Made by a program: the position numbers and the translations under genes. Below are positions 41,933-49,349 of a stretch of 49,349 nt of DNA, piece by piece; position 1 is the first letter of the stretch; each line of letters opens with the position of its first letter. Under the pieces are notes generated by a model that was not told the origin of the DNA, searched no databases, and saw only the letters and a list, made by a program, of their open reading frames with translations. This DNA comes from Larkinella sp. C7 (lineage in GTDB: Bacteria; Bacteroidota; Bacteroidia; Cytophagales; Spirosomataceae). The stretch is from the NCBI RefSeq assembly GCF_006149005.1, contig NZ_VBSL01000024.1:1-49349 (forward strand), in the 5' to 3' direction.

Positions 41933-43447
41933 CTAGTCCTTCGTCAATTCATTCAGAATTTTTTGGCCCGGCAAATTACCGGGAAACATCAGGACCGATT
42001 GGCGATACATGGCGATGGCTTCTTTGCGTCTACCACTTTGCAGCAGGGCTTTTCCGTAGCTATCATACGTGTTCCAACTCTGCGGGTAAAGCAAGGTCGC
42101 TAGTTTGAGGGCTTCCAGCGCAGCGGTGTCATGGTGGTCTGACAGAAGTTCCAGACCCAGTTCGTTCAATTCCCGCTCGTCGGTAAAGTAATGAGCGGTG
42201 TCGGCTTTGAGCTGGTTGAATAAGGTCGCAGCGGCATCCGGCCCTTCTTTTAGTAACGTTCTAATGTAAGGCAGGAAGAGCGACCGCTTGCCGGGCTGTT
42301 TCGTCCCGAAAAAAGGAGTTTGGTAAGCCAGATTGATCGTTTGCTTGCAGGCCATGCCAAAACCGGTACTCTCCGCATTATCGAGTAAAATAATGGTCCG
42401 ATGGTGCGCAAGATCATGCCAGAAGAAGGTAAAGAAACCAGGTTCGCGACCGGTGTGCATGACAATTCGACCCAGTTGGGTGTTGGTGGGCAGAAACCAA
42501 CCTAAGCCATAGTTAGCCGCCCCAAACTCACCGCCGGGAGCGGCCAGAGTGCCGTCTGTTAGTTGATAGGGCGTAAAGGCCAGGTCCTGCATGTCCTTAC
42601 TCAGTAACTTGTGCTCGTCCAGGGCAGTGGCATAGGTAGCCAGATCGCCGGTCGTACTGACGATGTTCGTTGGCCCGTAAAGCCCACGCAGATTAAACGT
42701 CCAGCGCCTGACTTTTTGGCTGCTGCCAATACTTTCCATGTCGTTGAGATAATGGTGACGAACCAAGTAGCCCGTCACATAACTGGTATCGCCGGGAAAG
42801 TCGCCCAGTAGGTAGCTGTGCTTCATACCAGCCGGGCGGAAGATATGACGAGTCAAGTAATCGCCGAACCGTTCACCGCTTATTTTTTCGACCAAAGTAG
42901 CCAGTAAGGCATAGCCGATGTTGCAGTAACGCCATTGACTGCCCGGTAAGAAAGCCAGTGCTTTCTTCGACTGCTTTAAAGCCGGAATAATATCGTGGTT
43001 GCTTATTTGTCGGGTTGAGTCCTGATCAATTAGCGGAAAGAATAATTCTTCCTTGTCGGGCAGACCTGACGTATGCGAAAGCAAATGGTCGATATGAATC
43101 TGTGAGAAAGGAAAATCCGGGAAATATTTTTGATAACTATCTTTAAGACCAAGTTTATGCTGCTGGATTAGTTGCATGACCGCCACGGCGGTAAACGTCT
43201 TGGAGATGGAGCCAATCTGGAAAGCGGAATGCAACGAATGCTTTTTAGAGGTCTTTAAGTCTGACAAGCCAACTGACCGTTGGAAAGTAGTCTGACCCTT
43301 CTCACGGATGAGCACATTCCCGTTAAAAACATGGGCTGTATCTAAGGCATGAAACAAACTGTCGAGTGCCCTGCTGGCCTGAGCATTCGATAGAAGGGGC
43401 TGAGCCAGAAAGGCTAAGATAAGTAGGAAGCGGTGAGACCTTTTCAC
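41933..43447 (-). CDS. Secreted serine hydrolase (class C beta-lactamase family) with C-terminal TPR-like region
   Basis: A 504-residue protein starting at GTG (43447), chosen because the signal peptide RFLLILAFLAQPLLSNAQ follows directly. The beta-lactamase/D-Ala-D-Ala peptidase fold has the SxxK motif in GSISKTFTAVAVMQ (about residue 80) and YxN as YCNIGYALLA (about residue 172), after DHLLSHTSGLPD. The last 100 residues are helical and TPR-like (ALEALKLATLLYPQSWNTYD; YGKALLQSGRRKEAIAMYRQ). Such proteins act as esterases or peptidases; resistance is not implied. It lies between the ECF sigma gene and fecR, which normally adjoin each other. Confidence 0.88.
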   Translation of the reverse strand: MKRSHRFLLILAFLAQPLLSNAQASRALDSLFHALDTAHVFNGNVLIREKGQTTFQRSVGLSDLKTSKKHSLHSAFQIGSISKTFTAVAVMQLIQQHKLGLKDSYQKYFPDFPFSQIHIDHLLSHTSGLPDKEELFFPLIDQDSTRQISNHDIIPALKQSKKALAFLPGSQWRYCNIGYALLATLVEKISGERFGDYLTRHIFRPAGMKHSYLLGDFPGDTSYVTGYLVRHHYLNDMESIGSSQKVRRWTFNLRGLYGPTNIVSTTGDLATYATALDEHKLLSKDMQDLAFTPYQLTDGTLAAPGGEFGAANYGLGWFLPTNTQLGRIVMHTGREPGFFTFFWHDLAHHRTIILLDNAESTGFGMACKQTINLAYQTPFFGTKQPGKRSLFLPYIRTLLKEGPDAAATLFNQLKADTAHYFTDERELNELGLELLSDHHDTAALEALKLATLLYPQSWNTYDSYGKALLQSGRRKEAIAMYRQSVLMFPGNLPGQKILNELTKD

Positions 43448-43643
43448 AAAGTAAAGATTTTAGTACTTACTCATGGATTTCTTTTGCGCTGCATTACCTG
43501 GGATACCAGTCTATGTCCCTGTGGACTGGGGTTGGTCAGGAAACAACGATTCGTAAAGCAGGAATACTTTAACTTTTGTAGAACAAATATCCTGCCAACA
43601 CCCGCTTATTTAAATGCAAACAACTGACTACCAAGTAGTTAAC

Positions 43644-43651
43644 TATATTTG
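43644..43651 (+). promoter_or_regulatory. Bacteroidota-type -7 box, TATATTTG
   Basis: An exact TANNTTTG match, 15 bp upstream of the tandem dyads at 43666-43702. No plus-strand gene of recognised type follows, so it may be an orphan promoter. Confidence 0.4.
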
Positions 43652-43665
43652 TCCTTATGAGGTGG

Positions 43666-43702
43666 TGTCCAAAAGTGGACATCACCTGTCTTTTTTCGGA
43701 CA
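43666..43702. promoter_or_regulatory. Tandem TGTCY-N6-GGACA dyads (second copy)
   Basis: TGTCCAAAAGTGGACA (43666-43681) and TGTCTTTTTTCGGACA (43687-43702). The centres are 21 bp apart, exactly as in the pair at 582-618. The first dyad is extended by GGTG/CACC on its outside. A shared DNA-binding protein is likely but not identified. Confidence 0.5.
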
Positions 43703-43930
43703 CAAGTGCCAATGGCGTTTTGATTCCTACGCACTCGCTCAACGTACCAATCTCCGGCTTGCAGCTGCGGTATGCTATTTTCCATACGGCACTACGTGCT
43801 GTTTTTTTGTACGAAACGGCAAACTACCCGACTCTGGGTTTACGGACTTGATTACGACCGACACGGTTCTATCAGCCCCGGTTAAAAACGCGGGCTGAAA
43901 AAACGAATCACGTATGACTATTAGAGGATG

Positions 43931-44515
43931 CTATGCCAAAAGAAGAAACAAAAGCCCCAGAAACGGAGCCAGATAGCGGGCATTTTCGCGGAGGTGGATC
44001 ATGGCCTTGTGGAGCGTATTCCGGACGGACTTGTCGGTGATGCCCATAATGGCCGCAATCTCGCTGGTTTTGAAGTTTTCATAAAACCGCAACGTGATTA
44101 CTTCCAGCTGACGATCAGGAAGTTGTTTCAGAGCTTGGGCCAGTTGCCGGGTCAATTGCTGCTCCCCGTCGGAGAACTGATGCTCCGGTGTGGTGTCAGT
44201 CTGAGACGCTAATGTAGCCTGGTCGATGGATAAAAACCGGTTTTCTTTCTCACTCAGGCGGTGAATTCTTCGGCGCAGGGACCGAAACAAATAGAACTTG
44301 ACCGATTCGGCTTCGGCCAGATTCTGCTGAATCCGCCAGAGATCCACGAACAAATCCTGAATGGCATCTTCCACCAGAGCCGCGTCGGGCAGCAGTTTGT
44401 ATCCGTAGTTGTAGAGGATGCGGTAATACCGCTCGTAGAGTTCGGCAAAAGCCCGCCGGTCGCCTTGTTTCAGGGCGTTCCAGAGAATTGGGTCGGGTTG
44501 CCGTTCGGTGGTCAA
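43931..44515 (-). CDS. ECF RNA polymerase sigma factor (second, FecR-linked)
   Basis: A 194-residue sigma factor. Region 2: AFAELYERYYRILYNYGYKL and VEDAIQDLFVDLWRIQQNL; region 4: ALKQLPDRQLEVITLRFYEN and FKTSEIAAIMGITDKSVRNT. The C-terminus has a hydrophobic stretch (LAPFLGLLFLLLA), common in the Bacteroidota FecR-linked group. The best start is TTG at 44515; no in-frame ATG precedes the conserved LWNALKQGD. It should direct transcription of the fecR-susCD operon when the receptor is occupied. Confidence 0.92.
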   Translation of the reverse strand: MTTERQPDPILWNALKQGDRRAFAELYERYYRILYNYGYKLLPDAALVEDAIQDLFVDLWRIQQNLAEAESVKFYLFRSLRRRIHRLSEKENRFLSIDQATLASQTDTTPEHQFSDGEQQLTRQLAQALKQLPDRQLEVITLRFYENFKTSEIAAIMGITDKSVRNTLHKAMIHLRENARYLAPFLGLLFLLLA

Positions 44516-44597
44516 GGTCTTAATTCGGTTTTGAAAATCTACCCGAATTAAGTAGAAATTTTTATAATTCTAATGGCATTAATGCTAAAAAGGGAGA

Positions 44598-44671
44598 GAA
44601 AAGACGCGGGAGTAGAGAATAAAGAAAACCGTTCCTGCGACTGTCTTTATTCTCTACTCCCGCGTCTTTTC
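44598..44671. repeat. Long perfect snap-back palindrome (element 5)
   Basis: A perfect 28-nt stem: 44598-44625 (begins GAAAAGACGCGGGAGTAGAG) and 44644-44671, with an 18-nt loop. The right arm ends 6 bp from the stop codon of the minus-strand gene at 44678. Words of the GAGAAAAGA/AGAGAATAAAGA type drift along the arms. Probably works as a terminator; design as in elements 1-4 and 6. Confidence 0.9.
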
Positions 44672-44677
44672 TTTCAA

Positions 44678-45316
44678 TTAAAAAAACGACACCCGAATCA
44701 CCCACGGACTGCCGCCGTAAACGAACGACGAGAAGATAGGATCGGCGTTGTAACTCAGGTTGTATAAGGCCGTTAAATTCACACCAAACCGTCGGCTAAT
44801 CGGTTGCGAATAGGTCAACCCAACCAACCCGGCACTCACCCAGCGTCGCAAATCTTGGGGAGGAATGGTGTTGTTCTGATAGCCAACACTTGTATTTTCA
44901 AATTCCCCGTGCACATACAGGTTCTTCACGATATTGGGAACGATCTCATACATCCCAAATACCCGTCCACCGTACTGATTGGCCCGGTAGATTTCGGTGG
45001 CACCGCCCTGATAGTAGTACTTGGCCCGGTAATACACATAATTGATGCCAACGCCTACAATAGCCCGTTCCGAAGCCTGATATGCCAGGACGGGAGCGAC
45101 GCCAATACTGAACGGGTTACCGATAGACACATTGCTGATGCCGCCCCCAAACCGCAGCCGCTGCGAAAAGGGCAACGGATCTCCTTCCGGCGTTTTTGTT
45201 TTCAATGGGTCTTTTCCTTCTCCGCGTCGTTCTTCGGGATCTTCGGTAATTTGCCCGAAGGCTACACTGCTGCTTATCAGCATGATTGCTAATAAACCTT
45301 TCTGTATGAGGTTCAT
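44678..45316 (-). CDS. Putative outer membrane protein of unknown function
   Basis: 212 residues from the ATG at 45316 (an open frame continues upstream without conserved sequence). Signal peptide GLLAIMLISSSVAFGQ, then a charged segment (EDPEERRGEGKDPLKTKTPE), then an array of amphipathic strands (RLRFGGGISNVSIGNPFSIG; VGVGINYVYYRAKYYYQGGA) ending in Phe (VIRVSFF). This looks like a small outer membrane beta-barrel, similar to a common Cytophagales family without known role. It is followed by palindromic element 5. Confidence 0.8.
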   Translation of the reverse strand: MNLIQKGLLAIMLISSSVAFGQITEDPEERRGEGKDPLKTKTPEGDPLPFSQRLRFGGGISNVSIGNPFSIGVAPVLAYQASERAIVGVGINYVYYRAKYYYQGGATEIYRANQYGGRVFGMYEIVPNIVKNLYVHGEFENTSVGYQNNTIPPQDLRRWVSAGLVGLTYSQPISRRFGVNLTALYNLSYNADPIFSSFVYGGSPWVIRVSFF

Positions 45317-45394
45317 AGAGTTGATTAATGAACAAAAATGGATACTCGAATTATAAACGAAAAAATAGTGGTTTTTAGTAAGTAATGCCCTCAC

Positions 45395-46024
45395 TCAAAA
45401 CCCAAACTCTTTTACTTCCGGGTCATTCAACAAGTGTTGAATACATCGCTCGTGGGCTTTTTCGGACCCCGTTACGCGCCAGATGCCAATGATTTCGTTA
45501 CCAATGCGCTGCTGACTCTGCAACCGGGGATGCAACCCACATTCTTCAAACAGCGTTTCATACGCCATCAGCGTTTTGTGTTTAAAGGTAGTAACAATTC
45601 GGAATTGTCGGGCCTGGTTGGCGCGGGCAATGCGGGCCGCCAGCGCCGGCAACACCAGCAGCGTGGCCCCAATGATGATAAAACCGCCCACGGCAACATC
45701 GTAAAAACCACCGCCAACTGCCATTCCGATGGCGGCTACGGCCCAGATCGTGGCCGCCGTGGTCAATCCTTTGACGCTGGTCTCCTGCCGGAAAATAATC
45801 CCCGCACCCAAAAAACCGATCCCATTGACGATGTTGGCCGCAATCCGGTCGTCGTTGCTGAAACGACGCGAAACGATGGTGAACAGCGCCGATCCGACAC
45901 AGATCAGAATCGTGGTCCGGAGTCCCGCCGATTTGCTGCGGTATTCGCGTTCCGCGCCAATCAAACCACCCAGCACCATCGCCAGCAGAAGTTTCAGAAT
46001 ATCTTCCTGAACAATTGAATCCAT
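45395..46024 (-). CDS. MgtC/SapB family membrane protein
   Basis: 209 residues from the ATG at 46024. The N-terminal domain has four to five membrane helices with the family motif GGLIGAEREYRSKSAGLRTT, then CVGSALFTIVSRRF and GIGFLGAGIIFRQETSVKGL followed by TTAATIWAVAAIGMAVGGGF. The cytosolic C-terminal part resembles an ACT-like domain. MgtC proteins are linked to magnesium homeostasis and control of ATP synthase in some bacteria. It is divergent from uvrA. Confidence 0.92.
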   Translation of the reverse strand: MDSIVQEDILKLLLAMVLGGLIGAEREYRSKSAGLRTTILICVGSALFTIVSRRFSNDDRIAANIVNGIGFLGAGIIFRQETSVKGLTTAATIWAVAAIGMAVGGGFYDVAVGGFIIIGATLLVLPALAARIARANQARQFRIVTTFKHKTLMAYETLFEECGLHPRLQSQQRIGNEIIGIWRVTGSEKAHERCIQHLLNDPEVKEFGF

Positions 46025-46113
46025 GTATTTCCGTTGGTTACGCCATCTCCTGCTTCGGCTGGGTGTCAAACGTTATTGAAAAAGAAACCATCCTTTCAAA
46101 AAAACCGTTAGTC

Positions 46114-46121
46114 CAAAGATA
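46114..46121 (-). promoter_or_regulatory. Bacteroidota-type -7 box, TATCTTTG
   Basis: On the minus strand this reads TATCTTTG, matching TANNTTTG, about 90 bp upstream of the MgtC gene. It lies in the 118-bp divergent space shared with uvrA. Confidence 0.4.
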
Positions 46122-46142
46122 GAGTTTTGCTAAATTTATAGG

Positions 46143-49118
46143 ATGAATTTATCGGTTAGTCTGCCGCCTGACGGCTCCTTTCAGCAACCCAACGTTGAAC
46201 ATCTTGATCCCAAACAGTATATTATCATCAAGGGTGCCCGGGTTCACAACCTGAAAAGCATCGACGTTGCCATTCCGCGCAACAAACTGGTGGTGATCAC
46301 CGGCCTTTCGGGTTCGGGCAAATCGTCCCTGGCGTTCGACACCTTATTTGCTGAAGGTCAGCGCATGTACGTTGAAAGCCTGAGCAGTTACGCCCGGCAG
46401 TTTCTGGGCCGGATGGAAAAACCCGAGGTCGATTACATCAAAGGGGTGTCGCCAGCCATTGCCATCGAACAGAAGGTAACGACCCGCAATCCCCGCTCAA
46501 CGGTTGGAACGACCACCGAAATTTACGACTACCTGAAATTGCTTTTTGCCCGCGTGGGCATCACCTACTCCCCCATTTCGGGGCAGGAAGTGCGCAAAGA
46601 TACGGTAACGGACGTCGTTAAATACCTGTATACTTACGAACAGGGACAGCGCGTGCTGGTTATGGCTCCGCTCCACATTCGCCCCGACCGGACGCTGGCC
46701 GACGAACTGAAGGTGTTGCTCCAGAAAGGCTACACCCGGATTGTGGCCAACGGCGAAGTGCTGTTCATAGAAGAAATGCTGGAACAGGGCGTGAAAGAAC
46801 CCGCGCCGGGGGCATCGCTGGAAATTCTGATCGACCGCAGCACGGTTCAGTTCGATGCGGACGGGCAGCCCGATGAAGACAGTCAGTACCGGTTTTCGGA
46901 TTCGATCCAGACCGCTTTCAACGAAGGCGAAGGCGTTTGCCGGGTCGATGTCGTGGGCAAAGAATCGCGCGTTTTCTCGGATAAATTTGAACTGGACGGA
47001 CTGGTTTTTGAAGAACCGAGCGTCAACCTGTTCACCTTCAACAATCCGTATGGTGCCTGTCGCCGGTGCGACGGTTTTGGTAAAGTACTGGGCATCGACC
47101 CGGATCTGGTCATTCCCGACAAAAATCTATCGGTCTTCGAAGGCGCCCTGGCACCCTGGCGGAGCGAGAAAATGAATGAGGAATATTTAAAACCGCTGCT
47201 CAAAAACGGCATTCGGTTCGACTTTCCGATTCACCGCCCGTATAAAGATCTGGCACCGGAGCAGAAAGAAGTTCTCTGGACGGGTAACAAATATTTTCAG
47301 GGCCTGAACGCGTTCTTCGATTTCGTCGAAAGCCAGACGTTCAAGGTCCAATACCGCGTGATGCTGTCGCGCTACCGAGGCAAAACGACCTGTCCCGAAT
47401 GCCGGGGTTCGCGGCTGCGGAAGGACGCCAGTTACGTAAAAATTGCCGGTGGAAAATCCATCACCGACATTGTGCTGATGCCGATTGGCGAAGCCGCCGG
47501 TTTTTTCCGGAATCTCGAACTCCCCCCGCACCAGCAGGAAGTGGGCAAGCGGCTGCTCACCGAAATCCGCAACCGCCTGGATTACATGGAGCGCGTCGGG
47601 CTGACCTATTTAACGCTAAACCGCCTAACCAATACGTTATCCGGCGGTGAATACCAGCGTATTAAACTGGCAACCTCGCTCGGTAGTGCGCTGGTAGGAT
47701 CGATGTATATTCTGGATGAACCCAGCATTGGCCTCCACCCGCGCGACACCAAGCAACTGGTGAGCGTGCTGGAAACCCTCCGCGATCTGGGCAATACCGT
47801 CATTGTGGTCGAACACGAAGAAGAAGTGATGCGGGCGGCCGATCAGCTCATTGACATTGGCCCGGATGCGGGTGTCAACGGTGGCCACCTGGTGTTTCAG
47901 GGCACTTGGGAGGAAATTATGAGTTATGAGTTAAGAGTGAAGACGGGGCCGCCCGGCGGTGAAGAGTTAAAAACAGAACACGTCAGCCAACTCATAACTC
48001 ATAACTCTTCACCGCCGGGCGGCCCCGTCTTCACTAACAATTCGCACACCCTCGCTTTTTTGACGGGAAAAGAAACCGTGCCGGTGCCGAAATTCCGGCG
48101 GAAAGCGACGCACTGGCTGGAGGTGAACGGCGCGCGGGAGAATAATCTGAAAGATCTGGATGTGCGGTTGCCGCTGAACACGCTGACCGTGGTGACGGGC
48201 GTGAGTGGTTCGGGCAAATCGACGCTGATCCGCAAGGTATTGTATCCGGCCCTGACGCGGTTGAAGGGCGACGGTTCGGAAGAAGCGGGCAAGCACGACA
48301 GCCTGGGCGGCAGTCTGGACCGCGTCACCTCCATCGAGATGATCGACCAGAATCCGATTGGTAAATCGTCGCGCTCGAACCCGGTTACGTACATCAAAGC
48401 CTACGATTATCTGCGGCAGGTGATGGCGGAACAGCCCGTGGCAAAAGCACGGGGCTATAAACCGTCGCACTTTTCGTTCAACGTGGATGGCGGTCGCTGC
48501 GAGGTGTGTCAGGGCGAAGGCGAGGTCAAGATCGAAATGCAGTTCATGGCCGATATTTTTCTGAAATGCGAAGGCTGTAACGGCAAGCGGTTTAAGCAGG
48601 AAATTCTGGAAGTGACGCTCAACGACAAAAACGTGGCGGATATTCTGGAAATGACCGTCGATGAAGCCATTGGCTACTTCCGGAAAGCCGAACCGAAGAT
48701 GGTCGATAAACTGATGCCGTTGCAGGACGTCGGTTTGGGCTATATCACCCTGGGGCAGTCGTCCAACACCTTGTCGGGTGGTGAAGCCCAGCGGGTTAAG
48801 CTGGCGTCGTTTCTGGGAAAAGGCAACGCCAACAAAGGCGGAACGCTCTTCATTTTTGACGAACCGACCACCGGTTTGCACTTCCACGACATCCGCAAAC
48901 TGCTGAAAGCCATCAACGCGCTGGTCGATCAGGGCGACAGTGTAATCATCATTGAACACAATACCGAGATCATCAAATCGGCCGACTACCTCATCGACCT
49001 CGGCCCTGAAGGCGGGGATACGGGCGGTTACATCACCTTTGCCGGCACCCCGGAAGAACTGGTGAAACTGCCGGAGGGGGAGAATTATACGGCGGATTTT
49101 TTGCGGGGGAAAGTGTAA
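46143..49118 (+). CDS. uvrA: Excinuclease ABC subunit UvrA with in-frame repeat insertion
   Basis: A 991-residue DNA damage sensor of nucleotide excision repair. Half one: Walker A GLSGSGK (residues 54-60), [39 protein letters not shown], cysteine pairs CRRCDGFG and CPECRGSR, signature [25 protein letters not shown]. Half two: Walker A GVSGSGK (residues 686-692), the zinc finger [10 protein letters not shown]...[21 protein letters not shown] and [12 protein letters not shown]. All catalytic motifs are intact. Between WEEIM (to residue 593) and [10 protein letters not shown] (from 635) there are about 40 extra residues encoded by a palindromic element. The protein is longer than the usual 940-950 residues by about that amount. 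Confidence 0.97.
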   Translation: MNLSVSLPPDGSFQQPNVEHLDPKQYIIIKGARVHNLKSIDVAIPRNKLVVITGLSGSGKSSLAFDTLFAEGQRMYVESLSSYARQFLGRMEKPEVDYIKGVSPAIAIEQKVTTRNPRSTVGTTTEIYDYLKLLFARVGITYSPISGQEVRKDTVTDVVKYLYTYEQGQRVLVMAPLHIRPDRTLADELKVLLQKGYTRIVANGEVLFIEEMLEQGVKEPAPGASLEILIDRSTVQFDADGQPDEDSQYRFSDSIQTAFNEGEGVCRVDVVGKESRVFSDKFELDGLVFEEPSVNLFTFNNPYGACRRCDGFGKVLGIDPDLVIPDKNLSVFEGALAPWRSEKMNEEYLKPLLKNGIRFDFPIHRPYKDLAPEQKEVLWTGNKYFQGLNAFFDFVESQTFKVQYRVMLSRYRGKTTCPECRGSRLRKDASYVKIAGGKSITDIVLMPIGEAAGFFRNLELPPHQQEVGKRLLTEIRNRLDYMERVGLTYLTLNRLTNTLSGGEYQRIKLATSLGSALVGSMYILDEPSIGLHPRDTKQLVSVLETLRDLGNTVIVVEHEEEVMRAADQLIDIGPDAGVNGGHLVFQGTWEEIMSYELRVKTGPPGGEELKTEHVSQLITHNSSPPGGPVFTNNSHTLAFLTGKETVPVPKFRRKATHWLEVNGARENNLKDLDVRLPLNTLTVVTGVSGSGKSTLIRKVLYPALTRLKGDGSEEAGKHDSLGGSLDRVTSIEMIDQNPIGKSSRSNPVTYIKAYDYLRQVMAEQPVAKARGYKPSHFSFNVDGGRCEVCQGEGEVKIEMQFMADIFLKCEGCNGKRFKQEILEVTLNDKNVADILEMTVDEAIGYFRKAEPKMVDKLMPLQDVGLGYITLGQSSNTLSGGEAQRVKLASFLGKGNANKGGTLFIFDEPTTGLHFHDIRKLLKAINALVDQGDSVIIIEHNTEIIKSADYLIDLGPEGGDTGGYITFAGTPEELVKLPEGENYTADFLRGKV
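47936..48035. repeat. Palindromic element inserted in uvrA (element 6)
   Basis: A perfect 34-nt inverted repeat, 47936-47969 and 48002-48035, with a 32-nt loop. Each arm contains the 18-mer ACGGGGCCGCCCGGCGGT flanked by GAAGAGTTA-type words; further GAGTTAT words lie outside the left arm and in the loop. It is open in the uvrA frame through its full length, encoding GPPGGEE in one arm and SPPGGPV in the other. Confidence 0.93.
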
Positions 49119-49146
49119 GGTTATCGGACGTTGATTGATTTTATAG

Positions 49147-49176
49147 CAATAGCCGGGCTTAGTTGTCCGGCTATTG
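49147..49176 (+). terminator. Hairpin terminator after uvrA
   Basis: CAATAGCCGG (49147-49156) pairs with CCGGCTATTG (49167-49176) around a 10-nt loop, 28 bp after the uvrA stop. It is followed by a weak T-rich stretch (TTGTGTT). The rest of the window to 49349 shows no gene. Confidence 0.7.
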
Positions 49177-49349
49177 TTGTGTTCGATGTGCTGTATACTG
49201 GCCAAGAAAGAGAGGAAACTAAAATTAGTGCTGCGAAATTTCACAAACCTTGACAAACAAAGAAAAAATCTACCATGTTTAGACACCAGGGAAAGACACG
49301 AACGTTATTGATACGTGAGTAAGTTTGTTATGTAAGGTCCTTTTGGTTT

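Larger units (their letters stand above)
43448..43930. other. Gene-poor spacer with promoter-like signals
   Basis: A 483-bp gap between the ECF sigma stop and the serine hydrolase start. On the plus strand it has a TATATTTG -7 box and a tandem dyad pair (listed separately), and further on TTTTTTTGTACGAAAC, reminiscent of the TTTGTACGATAAAAT stretch upstream of padR. Short open frames exist but none resembles a known protein. It may be the remains of a padR/permease-type promoter region whose gene has been lost. Confidence 0.5.

Noticed and set aside
41933-43447. A true beta-lactamase resistance gene
   Set aside because: The SxxK and YxN motifs are shared by many esterases and peptidases of this fold; the TPR-like tail and locus do not suggest antibiotic resistance.
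43614-43898. Short plus-strand frames in the sigma-hydrolase gap
   Set aside because: No recognisable protein, Cys-rich unlikely composition, and they run through the tandem dyads; described as a gene-poor region instead.
48009-49286. A 425-codon open frame on the minus strand opposite uvrA
   Set aside because: It is antisense to the well-conserved second half of uvrA and has no recognisable domain; a by-product of codon usage.

Overview
The window looks like chromosomal DNA of a Bacteroidota bacterium, most likely a Cytophagales member near Spirosoma or Larkinella. This is an inference from gene content: two SusC/SusD pairs, type IX secretion (T9SS) components (a sorting-tail protein and PorZ), ECF sigma/FecR and ECF/anti-sigma modules, a PadR-ABC permease pair, TANNTTTG-type -7 promoter boxes and few Shine-Dalgarno sites. 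Base composition is moderately GC-rich and fairly even, apart from an AT-rich patch at about 30.7-31.9 kb.

Layout. 0-8 kb: end of a PadR/ABC-permease operon, a T9SS cargo protein, a Tat-exported Gfo/Idh/MocA oxidoreductase, an AraC regulator with a TonB-dependent receptor behind it, and a phytanoyl-CoA dioxygenase-like enzyme. 8-14 kb: nuoL and nuoM without other nuo genes, a prohibitin-like protein and a membrane acyltransferase. 14-18.6 kb: a minus-strand run tdk, porZ, udk, esterase. 18.7-21.2 kb: a conserved unknown protein, a TraB/GumN protein and an ABA4-like membrane protein. 21.4-25.9 kb: SusC/SusD pair 1. 25.9-30.6 kb: two tandem beta-barrel paralogues, an ECF sigma/anti-sigma/surface-protein operon and an SMP-30 lactonase. 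30.6-32.4 kb: AT-rich DNA and a broken IS630-type transposase. 32.4-44.5 kb: a polysaccharide-utilisation-like locus transcribed leftward, ECF sigma, [serine hydrolase], FecR, SusC with STN domain, SusD, FAD oxidoreductase, sialidase-like beta-propeller. 44.7-49.3 kb: an envelope protein, MgtC/SapB and uvrA.

The most unusual signal is not a gene. At least six long snap-back hairpins (stems of 23-39 nt, loops of about 17-36 nt) have different sequences but the same design: stems made of drifting short words, placed against gene ends or inside genes. Four abut or nearly abut stop codons (after nuoM, between the acyltransferase and esterase, next to the SMP-30 gene, next to the 44.7 kb gene). 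One supplies the start codon and hydrophobic signal-peptide core of PorZ. One sits in frame inside uvrA and adds about 40 residues between its two ATPase halves. An 18-nt GC-rich core from the uvrA element also forms the last codons of the first ECF sigma gene. This looks like a family of small palindromic elements able to insert into, and be translated as part of, host genes.

Other notable points: a tandem pair of TGTCY-N6-GGACA dyads with identical 21-bp spacing at two distant loci, both ECF sigma genes apparently starting at TTG, and a serine hydrolase gene placed between an ECF sigma gene and its FecR partner.
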